Assembly (NCBI GenBank): GCA_000332255.1 | Contig: KB235926.1 | Location: 2,612,650 to 2,676,649 of the forward strand | DNA: 64,000 nt | DNA from: a cyanobacterium PCC 7702 | Lineage (GTDB): Bacteria > Cyanobacteriota > Cyanobacteriia > Cyanobacteriales > Nostocaceae | Direction of reading: 5' to 3' | Shown here: in pieces, positions 8,382 through 18,274 of the stretch | Layout of the letters: every line of letters starts with the position of its first letter | Position numbering within the stretch: the stretch's first letter is position 1 | Notes under the pieces: generated by a model | Database searches by the model: none | The model's input: only the letters and a program-made list of their open reading frames with translations | Told to the model about the DNA's origin: nothing | Program-made: the position numbers and the translations under genes

Positions 8382-9389
8382 ATGGCGAATACTTTAGGCG
8401 CAAATCTGACAAAGATAAACTTTGCAAAAAGACTAAGAAAGTTCTCTCTCCACTTTCTGTTCAATTTTGCACTCAGCTTAGTTTTGATCTTGTTACTGGG
8501 TTTTTTTGAGTCTGGTAAACTATTAGCTTCTTCCGGTTCAGGTGAATTCCGAGTGCGCTCCACAACCGAGCAACCAGTACCAGCGAGTGATGGTGTTGGT
8601 GCATTTCGTACAGTATGTGACTTTTCCCACATGAATAATGACGACCCGATTTTATTTCCCGGTCAAGCAGGAAAATCACACTTGCATACTTTTTTTGGAA
8701 ATACCCTAACTAATGCTGCTTCTGACTATAGCAGTTTAAGAAGCAGTGGAAATTCTACTTGTCGAGGAGGTATTGCAAATCGCACCGGTTATTGGGTACC
8801 TGCGGTGCTCGATCGCCAAGGTAAAGCAATTGAACCTGCTCAGAGCCACTTTTACTACAAGTCAGGGTATCTTGGAATTTCACCTTCTCAAATCAACAAA
8901 ATTCCCGATGGATTGAGAATGATTGCAGGAGATGCGAAAGCAACAGGTCCGCAAAGTGGATTTGTTCACTGGAAGTGTTGGAATCGATACACTGGTGATT
9001 TTGCTTCTATTCCCAAATGCGATATTGGTGACTTTGTGACCATGTCAGTTGATTTTCCCCAGTGTTGGGATGGTGTTAATCTGGATTCAGCCGACCATAA
9101 AAGTCATATTACCTATCCTGTAAACGGCGCTTGTCCATCTACACATCCAGTTGCAATTCCTCTGATTACAGAGAACATTCTGTACCCTGTTCCAGAAGAT
9201 GGCGATACCTCTGGGTGGAGATTATCTTCTGACTCCTACAGTACTGACCAACCGGGTGGATATTCCATACACGCGGATTGGTTCGACGGTTGGGATCCAA
9301 GTATTAAGGAAGCTTGGACAAATAACTGCATTAAAAAAGGACTTGATTGTCATTCTCACCTGCTAGGAGATGGACGCGAGATCTACTAG
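8382..9389 (+). CDS. Secreted DUF1996 domain protein
   Basis: About 335 residues. The ATG at 8382 is chosen over an upstream TTG (8358) because AAGGA sits 8 nt before it. Residues about 20-45 form a strongly hydrophobic export signal (LSLVLILLLGFFESGKLLAS). The rest is a DUF1996 domain, recognisable from CDFSHMNNDDPILFPGQ, SHLHTFFGNTLTNA, GYWVPAVLD and the C-terminal CHSHLLGD. The many His, Asp and Cys residues suggest a metal-dependent extracellular enzyme, but no activity is established. DUF1996 is better known from fungi and actinobacteria than from cyanobacteria. It is a lone gene. Confidence 0.87.
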   Translation: MANTLGANLTKINFAKRLRKFSLHFLFNFALSLVLILLLGFFESGKLLASSGSGEFRVRSTTEQPVPASDGVGAFRTVCDFSHMNNDDPILFPGQAGKSHLHTFFGNTLTNAASDYSSLRSSGNSTCRGGIANRTGYWVPAVLDRQGKAIEPAQSHFYYKSGYLGISPSQINKIPDGLRMIAGDAKATGPQSGFVHWKCWNRYTGDFASIPKCDIGDFVTMSVDFPQCWDGVNLDSADHKSHITYPVNGACPSTHPVAIPLITENILYPVPEDGDTSGWRLSSDSYSTDQPGGYSIHADWFDGWDPSIKEAWTNNCIKKGLDCHSHLLGDGREIY

Positions 9390-9551
9390 CGGATTTTACA
9401 ACTTGAATGGATACTCCTAGAGCTTAGGGATTGGAAGGAAAAATTAACAGTTCTGATAGGGAGTTTGGGAAATAGGGTGTAGAGAAGATGATTTCTTTAC
9501 ACCCAAGCTTTGACTGTTTTCATCGCTGTTACGGTCAGTAGCAACGCTGAA

Positions 9552-9803
9552 TTAATCGGCAGGGGTAACTTGTCTGGTGTTAAGGTGATTGAGTGACCAA
9601 CGGTAATCGATTGGTACAGAGGAACACTGACAAATTTCCTCCAAGTGCTTTTGTTGAACAGCTGCTTTGCGGATGGTTATGATTAGCTGATTGACTTGAT
9701 GTCGCAGCTGTGGGTTTTTACTGACTGCTGATAGTGTTTGTTTTTCTAAAATTTGTAGTATCAGTTCGTAGTGAATGGGCGAAGGTAGAGGAATTTGCTC
9801 CAT
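9552..9803 (-). CDS. Small conserved cyanobacterial protein (probably DUF5340)
   Basis: This 83-residue soluble protein begins MEQIPLPSPIHYELILQILE and ends SVPIDYRWSLNHLNTRQ. The pattern resembles a short cyanobacterial family I believe is DUF5340; I cannot confirm the number. It is mostly helical, with one CQC pair. It lies downstream of trpC on the same strand with a 201-bp gap. The function is unknown. Confidence 0.7.
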   Translation of the reverse strand: MEQIPLPSPIHYELILQILEKQTLSAVSKNPQLRHQVNQLIITIRKAAVQQKHLEEICQCSSVPIDYRWSLNHLNTRQVTPAD

Positions 9804-10004
9804 GAAATTAGTTAAAAGTTGTATGTTTTAAATGTTGAGATTTCGACTTGTTAAGGTAACAGAAGCAAAAAGAGGACTTTCCCCTTATTTTCTCTGACTC
9901 TTCCTTTGGTGATAAGGTTAGGGTAGTTGAGAATTACAAGGGGCGAGAATCCTCCTGTTTTTCCTGGGAATAAGTAAATTCTTACACAGTCAACAAGTAA
10001 CTGG

Positions 10005-10916
10005 TTAAAGCGCTGATTTTCTTGTTAATAAAGATTTGGCAAAGAGATTAGCGATCGCCAATTCTGGATTTGGTGATTTTACTAAAGACTCACCTATAAG
10101 TACTGCAGATGCTCCTGCTTGACTGACTGCATCTAAGTCTTGTGAAGTATGTATTCCAGACTCACTGACAACTAAAATGTTGCGTTCTTGTAGTTCCTTA
10201 CCCCGGACTTTTAAAAGTTCGTAAGTTGTTTGCAGCTGTACGGAAAAATTTTCCAGATTGCGGTTGTTGATACCTACAACAGACACACCCTCTATAGCTA
10301 AAACGCGGTCAAGTTCTTCTAGGGTATGGACTTCGATTAAAGCTGCCATTTTTAAAGTATTGGCAATTTTCACAAAATATTGTAAGTCGCGATCGCCAAG
10401 GATGGCTGCTATCAACAGTACAGCATCGGCGCCTAGAACGCGCGCCAAGTACATTTGGTAGGGGTAGATCACAAATTCCTTACACAACAAAGGTAAATCT
10501 ACAGCTGCACGGACTTTGGCTAAATTCTCAAAACTACCACCAAAAAACTTTTCATCTGTCAGCACTGAAATACAACTAGCACCACCTTTTTGGTATTGAA
10601 GGGCGATCGCTGCTGGGTCAAAATTCGATCGTAGAAGACCTTGACTGGGAGAAGCTTTTTTAACTTCAGCTATTAATGCTGGTTTAGTTTTTGCTTGTCG
10701 CAGCGCTGCAACAAAGTCACGAGTTGGTGGCGCTTTGCTGATTTGCTGCTGCAGCTGTTGTAAAGGCTGCTTTTCGCGCATTTTCAGTACTTCTTCTTCT
10801 TTGTGCCAAACAATTTCTTCTAAGATATTTCTGGGTTCAGCATCGGGTAGGGCTACTTGATATCTCAAATTGGAAACCTCAACAGCTGGATTTGGTGGAC
10901 GGCGACGAATTTGCAT
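10005..10916 (-). CDS. trpC: Indole-3-glycerol phosphate synthase
   Basis: TrpC closes the indole ring in tryptophan synthesis. The 303-residue protein is a TIM barrel with a cyanobacterial N-terminal extension of about 30 residues. Family motifs include [52 protein letters not shown] and [11 protein letters not shown], with the catalytic Lys and Glu positions intact. It is 44 bp downstream of lpdA on the same strand, suggesting cotranscription, an order I recall from other cyanobacteria. Confidence 0.97.
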   Translation of the reverse strand: MQIRRRPPNPAVEVSNLRYQVALPDAEPRNILEEIVWHKEEEVLKMREKQPLQQLQQQISKAPPTRDFVAALRQAKTKPALIAEVKKASPSQGLLRSNFDPAAIALQYQKGGASCISVLTDEKFFGGSFENLAKVRAAVDLPLLCKEFVIYPYQMYLARVLGADAVLLIAAILGDRDLQYFVKIANTLKMAALIEVHTLEELDRVLAIEGVSVVGINNRNLENFSVQLQTTYELLKVRGKELQERNILVVSESGIHTSQDLDAVSQAGASAVLIGESLVKSPNPELAIANLFAKSLLTRKSAL

Positions 10917-10960
10917 ACCTATTGATGGCTAACAGTTATGTAGTTGTTACTAACTTTTTT

Positions 10961-12391
10961 TTAACTAGCAGCTGCTCGTTTGTATGCTTCATCTAGCACT
11001 TCCGAGAGCGTGGGGTGGGCGTGAACTAAATAAGCAAGACTGTGAACCGATTGGCGGTTGGCGATCGCAGCAGAAGCTTCGTGGATCAAATCTGAAGCGT
11101 GGATACCGATAATGTGAACTCCCAGGACTTCCCCCGTATCACAACGGTAAATTACTTTTGCCATTCCTTCGGTTTCGTTTTCTGCCAAAGCTTTAGAATT
11201 TCCTTTTAGGTAACTTTTTGCCACTCCCACTTCAAATCCTTCTGCATTTCCTTTTTCCTTCGCTTGCGCTTCTGTGATACCGACATAGCTAATTTCCGGA
11301 TGGGTAAACGCTGCTGCGGGGATACTGCGGTAGTCTACTTCTTTATACCTGCCACAAATATTTTCCACAGCAACAATGCCTTGGGCAGAAGCAGCATGTG
11401 CTAGCATCATTTTGCCAGTAGAATCACCTATTGCCCACAAATGGGGTACTGGTTCCCCTGCGCTCAAAACAGCCATAGTATCGTTAACAGGTATGAAATT
11501 GCGGCGATCGAGTTCCACACCCACTGATTCCAAACCCAGATTTTGTGTGGCGGGAATGCGTCCTGTAGCTACCAAACAAGCGTCTACTTCTAAGGTGTCC
11601 ACGTATTCTTTGGTTTTGAAATCAGCTAATTCAATCACCACTGGTGAACCCGGAGTTACTTTGCGAGCATAAGTTCCCACATAAGTTTCAATATCGCGGG
11701 GGGTAATTAGTATTCTTTCCGCAAGTTTGGCAATATCGCGATCGAATCCTGGCATTAATTGATCCAAGGCTTCGATCATGGTAATTTCACAGCCCAAGGC
11801 TGAGTAAATGTCAGAAAATTCCAAGCCTATGTATCCGCTACCAATGATTGCTACCCAATCTGGCAGCCATTCTAACTTGACACCGCGATCGCTAGTAAAA
11901 ACGGTTTTATCGTCCACTTCAATCCCAGGAGGAACAAAAGGAATGGAACCGGGGGCGAGAATAATATCTTTAGCAGTAATAGTTTTTTCGCCGCTGCTGG
12001 TTATAACTGCAACCTTTTGTACGCCTGCAATTTTACCCCAACCCCGGATAATATCAACTCCAAGACGTTTGAGACTGTTCGTTAAGTCTCCTTGAATTTT
12101 GCTGACAAGATTGCCAGCGTGGTTGGCGATCGCTTGGCGATCGAAGTGCACGTCGCCAATTTGAATTCCCAACGCCTTGAGATGATGGGCATTTTTTAAC
12201 TCTCGTACCCGTCTGGAAGCTGCTAGCAAAGCCTTGGACGGTATGCAACCTCGATTGACGCAGGTTCCTCCCATCTCTGCTGCTTCCACAATAGCTGTTT
12301 TTAAACCGCAACTGACGGCGTGCAAGGCAGCTCCGTGTCCGCCTACTCCGGCGCCGATAATAACTAAATCGTAATCAAATCCTTGATTCAC
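10961..12391 (-). CDS. lpdA: Dihydrolipoyl dehydrogenase (E3)
   Basis: The 476-residue flavoprotein is the E3 component of the pyruvate dehydrogenase complex and of glycine decarboxylase. It reoxidises dihydrolipoamide with NAD. It has the FAD motif [15 protein letters not shown], the redox disulfide in [15 protein letters not shown], the NAD motif [10 protein letters not shown] and the C-terminal HAHPTLSE with the active-site His-Glu pair. All key residues are present. It is the first gene of the lpdA-trpC unit. Confidence 0.97.
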   Translation of the reverse strand: MNQGFDYDLVIIGAGVGGHGAALHAVSCGLKTAIVEAAEMGGTCVNRGCIPSKALLAASRRVRELKNAHHLKALGIQIGDVHFDRQAIANHAGNLVSKIQGDLTNSLKRLGVDIIRGWGKIAGVQKVAVITSSGEKTITAKDIILAPGSIPFVPPGIEVDDKTVFTSDRGVKLEWLPDWVAIIGSGYIGLEFSDIYSALGCEITMIEALDQLMPGFDRDIAKLAERILITPRDIETYVGTYARKVTPGSPVVIELADFKTKEYVDTLEVDACLVATGRIPATQNLGLESVGVELDRRNFIPVNDTMAVLSAGEPVPHLWAIGDSTGKMMLAHAASAQGIVAVENICGRYKEVDYRSIPAAAFTHPEISYVGITEAQAKEKGNAEGFEVGVAKSYLKGNSKALAENETEGMAKVIYRCDTGEVLGVHIIGIHASDLIHEASAAIANRQSVHSLAYLVHAHPTLSEVLDEAYKRAAAS

Positions 12392-12954
12392 GTTTGTTTC
12401 CCCGCATGCTTTGCCCTATTTATTCTTAATCGACTGAGCAATCAGTGCAAGTCCTTTTAATTTTAAAGTGTTGCCAAATCAAATTGATTATTTCAGCTAC
12501 CAGTGAGCCCCAAGTGCTATTCCTACAAGAAACACAGCTTCTTGTTTTCCGCTCCTACAGCAGTCAATATCTTCAAGTACCTTTTTTATCTTCCTCAAAG
12601 GAGGGTACTTTAGCCTTCCACCTACTTAGGAAAATTGCCTGCAAAGCTAGTACCACAAATTCAGATGTTCCTTTAACGTCTTCTCAAACCGTTCACCCGT
12701 AGATTTTCCTATAGGCAAACTACTTTGCTATCAAAGGACTGTGGAATTTTTGCTTGTCATGCCGCAATTATAACTTGCCAAACTTTGATTTTTCCAGTTA
12801 AACTCGCCTTGCTTTATAACTTTTACCCGTACCAGTTCCTTGAGTCTTCCTATTGTTTGCGTGCTTTTTCTTTTTTTCCCTAACCTTTCCTACCCTTCCA
12901 ATTGCCAAAATCCCCATTGAGTAAGTGCACTTTTTGCAATTAACTATACTCACC
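12392..12954. other. Intergenic region between histidine kinase and lpdA
   Basis: Nothing convincing is encoded here. An 85-codon frame at 12445-12702 has no ribosome-binding site or family resemblance. A stem AAGTACC...GGTACTT with an inner CCTC-AAAG-GAGG hairpin lies near 12572-12613. Confidence 0.4.
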
Positions 12955-14427
12955 TCAAACCTTAATTGGAATTTTAATCACAAACTCAGTTCCTTCCCCA
13001 GGAGCAGAAATGCATTCTAAAAAACCATTGTGCTTTTTCACCACTATTTGATAGCTAATTGATAACCCCAATCCGGTTCCTCTCCCAACAGGTTTAGTAG
13101 TAAAGAAGGGATCGAATATTCTTTGTTTTACTTCTTCTGTCATTCCCAAACCATTGTCTGCTATTCTAATTTCAACATAACCAGTGTCTAGTGCTTTTGT
13201 ACTGATGCGAATCATCCAATGGGGACGCCCAACACCAGCATCTGAAATTTTCTGTCTAGTAAGCTGGGAGTCAGCTTTTACCATTGCTTCAGAAGGAGCA
13301 TCAATAAAGACAGAAGGTAGCAAGCAGCTGGAAAAAGGAGAATGACTGTTTACCATTGCTTCTTCTAAAGCATCAATGGCATTACTAATAATATTCATAA
13401 ACACCTGATTAAGTTGCCCCGCATAACATTCTACTAAAGGTAGATTTCCGTATTCTTTTCTCACAGTAATTCCCTGACCTTTAGAATTTTCTTTGAGGCG
13501 ATGTTGTAGAATTAATAGAGTACTGTCGATACCTTCATGAATATCAACTGCTTTTTTCTGCGCTTCATCCAAACGAGAAAAATTCCGCAAAGAGGAAACA
13601 ATTTCTTGAATGCGTTTGCTGCCTACTTTCATGGAATTCAAAACTTTTGGCAAGTCCGCAATTAAAAAATCTAAATCAATTTTCTCAATGAGATTTTTAA
13701 TTTCTATTTTGGGTTTGGGATAATATTTCTGGTAGAGATTAATCAGGGCAAGTAAATCTTGAATATAAGAATTGGCATAATCTAAATTACCAGCTATAAA
13801 ATTGATAGGATTGTTAATTTCGTGAGCTACACCAGCAACAAGTTTTCCCAAGGCAACCATTTTTTCATTTTGTACTAATTGTGCGTGATTGTCCTGAAGT
13901 AAGCGCAAATTGGTTGTAGCGATGCGAGATTGCTCTGTTGCTTGCTGTAATTGAGCCAGTGTTAAAACATGAATTTGAGAATGAGCTAAAAGCAGCTGGT
14001 GAAAGTCAATTAGTCTGTGTTTTCCTGATTCTAATGCTACTACTATTGGTTCGTAAACAAGTTCAGAAGAACGTTGTATAGCTATTTGAGTAGCCTCCAC
14101 AATCGTTGTGTTTTCAGAAATGATAAAACTTTCTGGTTGGAGCCAATTATAAAGTTTTTCGATAGGCTTATTCGAAAACAGGGCTAAACTATACGGACGG
14201 CTCATATATTCATAAAATTTTCGCCGTGAAATCATTCCTACGTAATGTTGGTCTTGGACTAAGAGGATTCCTGGTAATAAGGGTTTTTGTTCGAATAATT
14301 TAGCTAATTCCTCTACTGAACTATTTAGATCCATATAAATTTCCCAACCTGGTAGTTCTTGCAAAGAGGAATTTAAATTCAGTTTTAGCTGTACAATATT
14401 TTCTTTTTCAAGGGTATGGCTAATCAT
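12955..14427 (-). CDS. CBS-domain sensor histidine kinase
   Basis: About 490 residues. The N-terminal 150 residues resemble a CBS pair (LLPGILLVQDQHYVGMISRRKFYEYM) of the kind found in SLBB/CBS-linked cyanobacterial kinases. A coiled linker leads to the H-box ALGKLVAGVAHEINNPINF, N-box NIISNAIDALEEA, G1 IADNGLGM, F-box FDPFFTTK and G2 GRGTGLGLSIS. All catalytic boxes are intact, so it should be an active soluble autokinase. There is no transmembrane segment. An unusual insert of about 50 residues lies between the N and G1 boxes, flanked by an imperfect 29-bp direct repeat. No response regulator is adjacent, so its partner is unknown. Confidence 0.92.
   Translation of the reverse strand: MISHTLEKENIVQLKLNLNSSLQELPGWEIYMDLNSSVEELAKLFEQKPLLPGILLVQDQHYVGMISRRKFYEYMSRPYSLALFSNKPIEKLYNWLQPESFIISENTTIVEATQIAIQRSSELVYEPIVVALESGKHRLIDFHQLLLAHSQIHVLTLAQLQQATEQSRIATTNLRLLQDNHAQLVQNEKMVALGKLVAGVAHEINNPINFIAGNLDYANSYIQDLLALINLYQKYYPKPKIEIKNLIEKIDLDFLIADLPKVLNSMKVGSKRIQEIVSSLRNFSRLDEAQKKAVDIHEGIDSTLLILQHRLKENSKGQGITVRKEYGNLPLVECYAGQLNQVFMNIISNAIDALEEAMVNSHSPFSSCLLPSVFIDAPSEAMVKADSQLTRQKISDAGVGRPHWMIRISTKALDTGYVEIRIADNGLGMTEEVKQRIFDPFFTTKPVGRGTGLGLSISYQIVVKKHNGFLECISAPGEGTEFVIKIPIKV
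13277..13377 (-). repeat. Imperfect 29-bp direct repeat inside the histidine kinase gene
   Basis: Copies at 13277-13305 and 13349-13377 match at 23 of 29 positions, with a 72-bp in-frame period. Both encode an IDA-x-x-EAMV motif. The repeat brackets the insert between the N and G1 boxes. Confidence 0.7.
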
Positions 14428-14864
14428 GTTTGTGCAGATGATTCATTGAAGTTAAAAAAAGAAATATTTCATAGCATTCAATCAGCTTACTTGCCAAAGA
14501 ACTGACATGATTCTTAAAGAATTTAGTATAATACAATTTTTGTTAAGAAAATTAACAAAACCATAAAGAACGAAATAAATGATTATGACTATATTTCACC
14601 ACTCCAGGTTTGAAATCAGAGAAATCCCTTAATAACCTTTTGTTAATCTTTTGCTTGGTTGCTACAGGTGCTTTTCATCCGTCTGGTTTTCTCGCATTTT
14701 TGTATACTGGTGCGTTTTCCCAGCCGAGCCAGATGTAGAACTGATATAGGATATTTGTGAACTGCTGAGAATTTGCCCAAATTTTTTGAGTTAAAGTATA
14801 TTCTGAATTTACTTTTGTGTTACACAAAGCGGTATATTCGTGAAGTCAGCGTCGGAAACAATCT
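14428..14864. other. Divergent promoter region, histidine kinase / parA
   Basis: These 437 AT-rich bases separate two divergent genes and must hold both promoters. No coding frame or clear operator is visible. Confidence 0.35.
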
Positions 14865-15497
14865 GTGTCAAAAATTATTGCAATCCTCAATGGAAAGGGG
14901 GGAGTTGGTAAAACAACTACCGCAGTTAATTTAGCTGCGATTTTTGCAGAAGAAAAAAAGGTACTTTTGGTAGATGCAGATCGTCAAGGTTCTGCTAGTT
15001 GGTGGTTTGGGCGCAATCTGAAAGGAATGGGATTTGACTTATTTCCAGCAAAGGATCCCGAAATTCTAGCAGATTTACGTAAGATAGAAGGATACAGCTT
15101 GATGGTGGTCGATACGCCTCCAGCGTTAAACTCTCATACATTGGCAATAACAGTAGCGATCGCAGACTACCTTGTTTTACCCACACCACCAGCACCAATG
15201 GATTTAGCTGTGCTTATCGACACAGTTACTAAAATAGTCACTCCTGCGGCCATTCCCCATCGGGTACTGTTAACCAAAGTAGATACGCGAAGCTTAAAAG
15301 AAGCACTGGAAGCACAAAAAACTTTGACGCAACTGGGGATTCCCGCTTGCAAAAGCTTTATTCGTGCTTATCGCGCTCACGAACGAGCAGTTCTAGAAGG
15401 TGTGGCGATCACTCAATGGCGCGGGAAAAATGCACAAGAAGCACAGTTAGATTATCGTCGCGTGGCTGAGGAATTACAACGTGATTGGAGGAGATAA
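14865..15497 (+). CDS. ParA-family ATPase, candidate McdA (type 2)
   Basis: A short (210-residue) ParA/MinD-type ATPase. The deviant Walker [11 protein letters not shown] has both the signature lysine (Lys11) and the P-loop lysine (Lys16). Walker A' is [14 protein letters not shown] and Walker B MVVDTPPA. It starts at GTG. Such stand-alone small ParAs position cargo over the nucleoid. The next gene, 5 bp downstream, encodes a coiled-coil protein with a near-terminal Trp. That pairing matches the described type 2 McdA-McdB carboxysome-distribution system, where McdA keeps the signature lysine. A plasmid-type partitioning role is less likely because no ParB or parS is seen. The carboxysome role is inferred. 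Confidence 0.9.
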   Translation: MSKIIAILNGKGGVGKTTTAVNLAAIFAEEKKVLLVDADRQGSASWWFGRNLKGMGFDLFPAKDPEILADLRKIEGYSLMVVDTPPALNSHTLAITVAIADYLVLPTPPAPMDLAVLIDTVTKIVTPAAIPHRVLLTKVDTRSLKEALEAQKTLTQLGIPACKSFIRAYRAHERAVLEGVAITQWRGKNAQEAQLDYRRVAEELQRDWRR

Positions 15498-15502
15498 AAA
15501 TC

Positions 15503-16081
15503 ATGGCTAGAAAACGTCCATCTGTATCCGATATGATCCAAGAAAAAGTACAAAATACTTCTACCGGCGAATCCGTCATTGATATTACCGCTAAAGAGAT
15601 TACACAGGAAGAATCTTCTACTGAACTAGAAATCACCGTCAAACAATTACAAGAACATTTAGAAAATACCCGCGAAAATCAAGAAAAATTACAGCAACAA
15701 ATTCAGGAATTACAATCTATATTATCGACAAAAGAAGCTACGATCAAAAATCTCCAAAGTTCCCTAGAAACAATGCAAAATAGTGAAGAAAATCTTCGGC
15801 AAAAAGTTCAGGAATTACAATCAGCTTTATCTGAAAAAGATGTATTAATAGAACGTCTAAATCAAGAGCTACAGGAAGCCAAACAAGCAGCTCTAAAACT
15901 TGCAGAAGCTAATTCTAAGCTGATGGAAGAAGCTCAGCTTTCCAAGAAACAAAAGGAAATTTCTAAACCAGTAAGCTACAAAAAATCCTACCGCGCCATC
16001 GAAAAAATACCACCCACACAACCTCAAGCTCAAGAATCAACGGATTCTGCGGATTCTGCTCCCATGTGGTTACTTGATTAA
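15503..16081 (+). CDS. Coiled-coil partner of ParA, candidate McdB
   Basis: 192 residues from the ATG at 15503, chosen because GGAGGAG lies 9 nt upstream. The N-terminus is basic (MARKRPSVSDMIQ). Residues about 45-150 are a long Gln/Glu/Lys-rich coiled coil with an internal repeat (KLQQQIQELQSIL and LRQKVQELQSALS). The tail is disordered and ends in acidic and Ser residues followed by PMWLLD, with a Trp four from the end. A basic N-terminus, Gln-rich coiled coil and lone C-terminal Trp are the described features of McdB proteins. It is transcribed with the ParA gene. There is no carboxysome gene next to it in this window. Confidence 0.8.
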   Translation: MARKRPSVSDMIQEKVQNTSTGESVIDITAKEITQEESSTELEITVKQLQEHLENTRENQEKLQQQIQELQSILSTKEATIKNLQSSLETMQNSEENLRQKVQELQSALSEKDVLIERLNQELQEAKQAALKLAEANSKLMEEAQLSKKQKEISKPVSYKKSYRAIEKIPPTQPQAQESTDSADSAPMWLLD

Positions 16082-16403
16082 AATTAAAATTAGCTAACTA
16101 AACTGCAGTACTGCTTGGCTTCTTTGTTGATAAAGCAGTGCTGGCGATCGCTTTGGTACGGAAGAAATCTACGAGCAGTTTCTTATCCGCATAATTACTT
16201 AGAAATAGCTGTTGGTAAGCGTAGCAAATTTTCAAAGCATCCAAACCATGGATTTATGGCAACTACTTTTGAAAAGATTGTTGAAATTATGGATATTTAC
16301 TAACTACGGTGAAGTCAACAAAATGATATTAATAAAGTAAAGTAGCACAGCTAGCCACCAATGGGAATGCTATTCAGTGATTGGCAAGGATTAGGATAGA
16401 CAA
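16082..16403. other. Intergenic region, nothing convincing
   Basis: A 62-codon frame (16115-16303) has no ribosome-binding site and no recognisable family. No RNA or repeat is evident in these 322 bases. Confidence 0.35.
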
Positions 16404-17321
16404 ATGTATAATTTTTTACCAATAGCCTACTTCCAGGATAAATTTGTACCTTTTGCGGAAGCAAAAGTTTCCATCGCAACCCATGCTCTACACTACGGAA
16501 CTGGCGCTTTTGGTGGAATGCGCGGTATTCCTGACCCACAAGATCCTACAAAAATCTTGTTGTTTCGCTTGGACCGTCACTGTCAAAGGTTAAGTCAAAG
16601 CGCTAAATTTCTACATTACAACTTACCGCCTGAAAAAATTAAAGAAGCTATAGTTGAATTTGTGAAAAAAAATCAACCAAATACCTCCTTCTATATTCGA
16701 CCTTTTATTTTTACTTCGGATTTAGGAATTGCTCCCAGACTACACAACATAGAGAGAAGTTTTGCTATTTACGGAATTGAATTAGGTGATTACTTATCTC
16801 CACAAGGAGTTAGCTGTCGCATTAGTTCCTGGCGCAGACAAGAAGATGCTAGTTTCCCACTGCGTGGAAAAATAAGTGGAGCGTACATTACTTCTTCTCT
16901 GGCGAAAACAGAAGCTTTTGAATCTGGGTTTGATGAAGCGATTTTGATGAACTCGCAAGGAAAAGTGAGTGAAGCTTCTGGAATGAATGTTTTTATTGTC
17001 AGAAATGGAAGAATAATTACTCCCGGATTCGATCAAGACATTCTCGAAGGAATTACCAGAGATAGTATTTTGACAATTGCTCAAGATATGGGAATTCCAA
17101 TTCAAGAAAGAGCAGTGGATAAGTCAGAGCTTTTTATAGCAGATGAAGTTTTTCTCAGCGGTACGGCAGCTAAAATTGTTCCCGTAACAAGAATTGAAAA
17201 TTATTACTTACCAGAATCTAGACCTATTACCGAAAAATTACGAGAAAAACTAACAGCAATTACAGAAAATCGAGAACCTAATTACCGCGATTGGATATCT
17301 TCCATTTCTATTCTATCTTGA
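16404..17321 (+). CDS. ilvE: Branched-chain amino acid aminotransferase (class IV PLP)
   Basis: 305 residues. It carries the class IV aminotransferase pattern: ATHALHYGTGAFGGMR, the PLP-lysine region KISGAYITSSLAKTEA, GFDEAILMNSQGKVSEASGMNVFIV and FLSGTAAKIVPV. It should carry out the last step of Val, Leu and Ile synthesis with 2-oxoglutarate/glutamate. Branched-chain specificity is inferred from length and motif set; class IV membership is certain. Its 3' end overlaps the convergent alpha/beta hydrolase gene by 40 bp. Confidence 0.9.
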   Translation: MYNFLPIAYFQDKFVPFAEAKVSIATHALHYGTGAFGGMRGIPDPQDPTKILLFRLDRHCQRLSQSAKFLHYNLPPEKIKEAIVEFVKKNQPNTSFYIRPFIFTSDLGIAPRLHNIERSFAIYGIELGDYLSPQGVSCRISSWRRQEDASFPLRGKISGAYITSSLAKTEAFESGFDEAILMNSQGKVSEASGMNVFIVRNGRIITPGFDQDILEGITRDSILTIAQDMGIPIQERAVDKSELFIADEVFLSGTAAKIVPVTRIENYYLPESRPITEKLREKLTAITENREPNYRDWISSISILS

Positions 17322-18202
17322 CTAAAACGTAAAATTTGCTGCGCGGTAATTTGCGGTTGCTCTAGGTGAGGAACGTGACCGCAATCTTTAATCCAGATCA
17401 GCTTGCTATTGGGGATTGCTCTTCGAAAACGTTTAGCATCACCAGTACCGAGAATGCGATCGCTATCACCCCACAAAATCAGCGTTGGTTGCTGAATTTC
17501 TCCTAGTTTTTTGAATCTAAAAGCACCATAACCACCACTTTTAGTAAATGCAATGATAGCTTGATTCCAGTTAGTACATTCTAGGTGTAATCCTGCGCAC
17601 AACAAAGCATCTAAGGAAGCGAGGTTTTTATTTTTGAATGTCGAACGAATAATGCTTTGGCGCACCTTAGAAATGCGTAGAAAATTGGACGCTAAATAAT
17701 CTAAGGGTGGAAACATCAACTGGCTGAGGGGCGATTTTTCCACTAAACCAGCGCTAGCGATGAGTACAAGCTTTTTTACCAGTTTTGGGTAAGTCAGGGT
17801 GAAATCAATCGCCGCTGCTCCTCCCATGGAAGCTCCTACTAAAATTACAGGTTGGTTAATAAGAGCTTTCCAGAAATAATAAAGATGGGTTTTGATGTCA
17901 GCGGTTGTAAACTTTAAATTTTTTGGTCTCTCCGTAAATCCAAAACCTAACAGATCTACCGACCAGGTTTCATTGTTTTCTGCTAACAACGGTAAAAGGC
18001 GACGGAATTCTAAAACCGAACTGTCGAAACCATGGATGAGCAAAAAAGGTGTTCCACCACTACCGCTATGCACGTATGTGGTGAGAATCGGTTTTGGACT
18101 GAGGGGAGTAGTTATAGCTGTTTGTTTGATATTTTGCGCTAAAGCAATGGAAGTAGATTCTGTTAGTCGCTTGGCTGCAGTGGGAATAAAACTAGGAAAC
18201 AT
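17282..18202 (-). CDS. Alpha/beta hydrolase
   Basis: 306 residues. The fold is shown by PFLLIHGFDSSVLEFRRLLP, the nucleophile elbow VGASMGGAAAIDF (Ser), LILWGDSDRILG (Asp) and DCGHVPHLEQP (His), which together give a complete catalytic triad. The substrate is unknown. Many cyanobacterial proteins of this type are annotated generically as esterases or haloalkane-dehalogenase-like. There is no signal peptide. It is convergent with ilvE, overlapping its end by 40 bp. Confidence 0.92.
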   Translation of the reverse strand: MFPSFIPTAAKRLTESTSIALAQNIKQTAITTPLSPKPILTTYVHSGSGGTPFLLIHGFDSSVLEFRRLLPLLAENNETWSVDLLGFGFTERPKNLKFTTADIKTHLYYFWKALINQPVILVGASMGGAAAIDFTLTYPKLVKKLVLIASAGLVEKSPLSQLMFPPLDYLASNFLRISKVRQSIIRSTFKNKNLASLDALLCAGLHLECTNWNQAIIAFTKSGGYGAFRFKKLGEIQQPTLILWGDSDRILGTGDAKRFRRAIPNSKLIWIKDCGHVPHLEQPQITAQQILRFSQDRIEMEDIQSR

Positions 18203-18274
18203 AGGTTCAGTTTACCTTGAATACTGCTAGTTCTTCAGTTTAAATTGCCTAAAAGACGATTTTTTTTAAATTCC

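Noticed and set aside
12445..12702. 85-codon plus-strand frame
   Set aside because: No ribosome-binding site, no family resemblance and poor composition; it lies in a spacer with hairpins.
14865..16081. A plasmid partition (ParAB) locus
   Set aside because: The second protein has no ParB HTH and there are no parS-like repeats; a McdB-type partner fits better.
16115..16303. 62-codon frame after the McdB candidate
   Set aside because: No start signal or family; probably chance.
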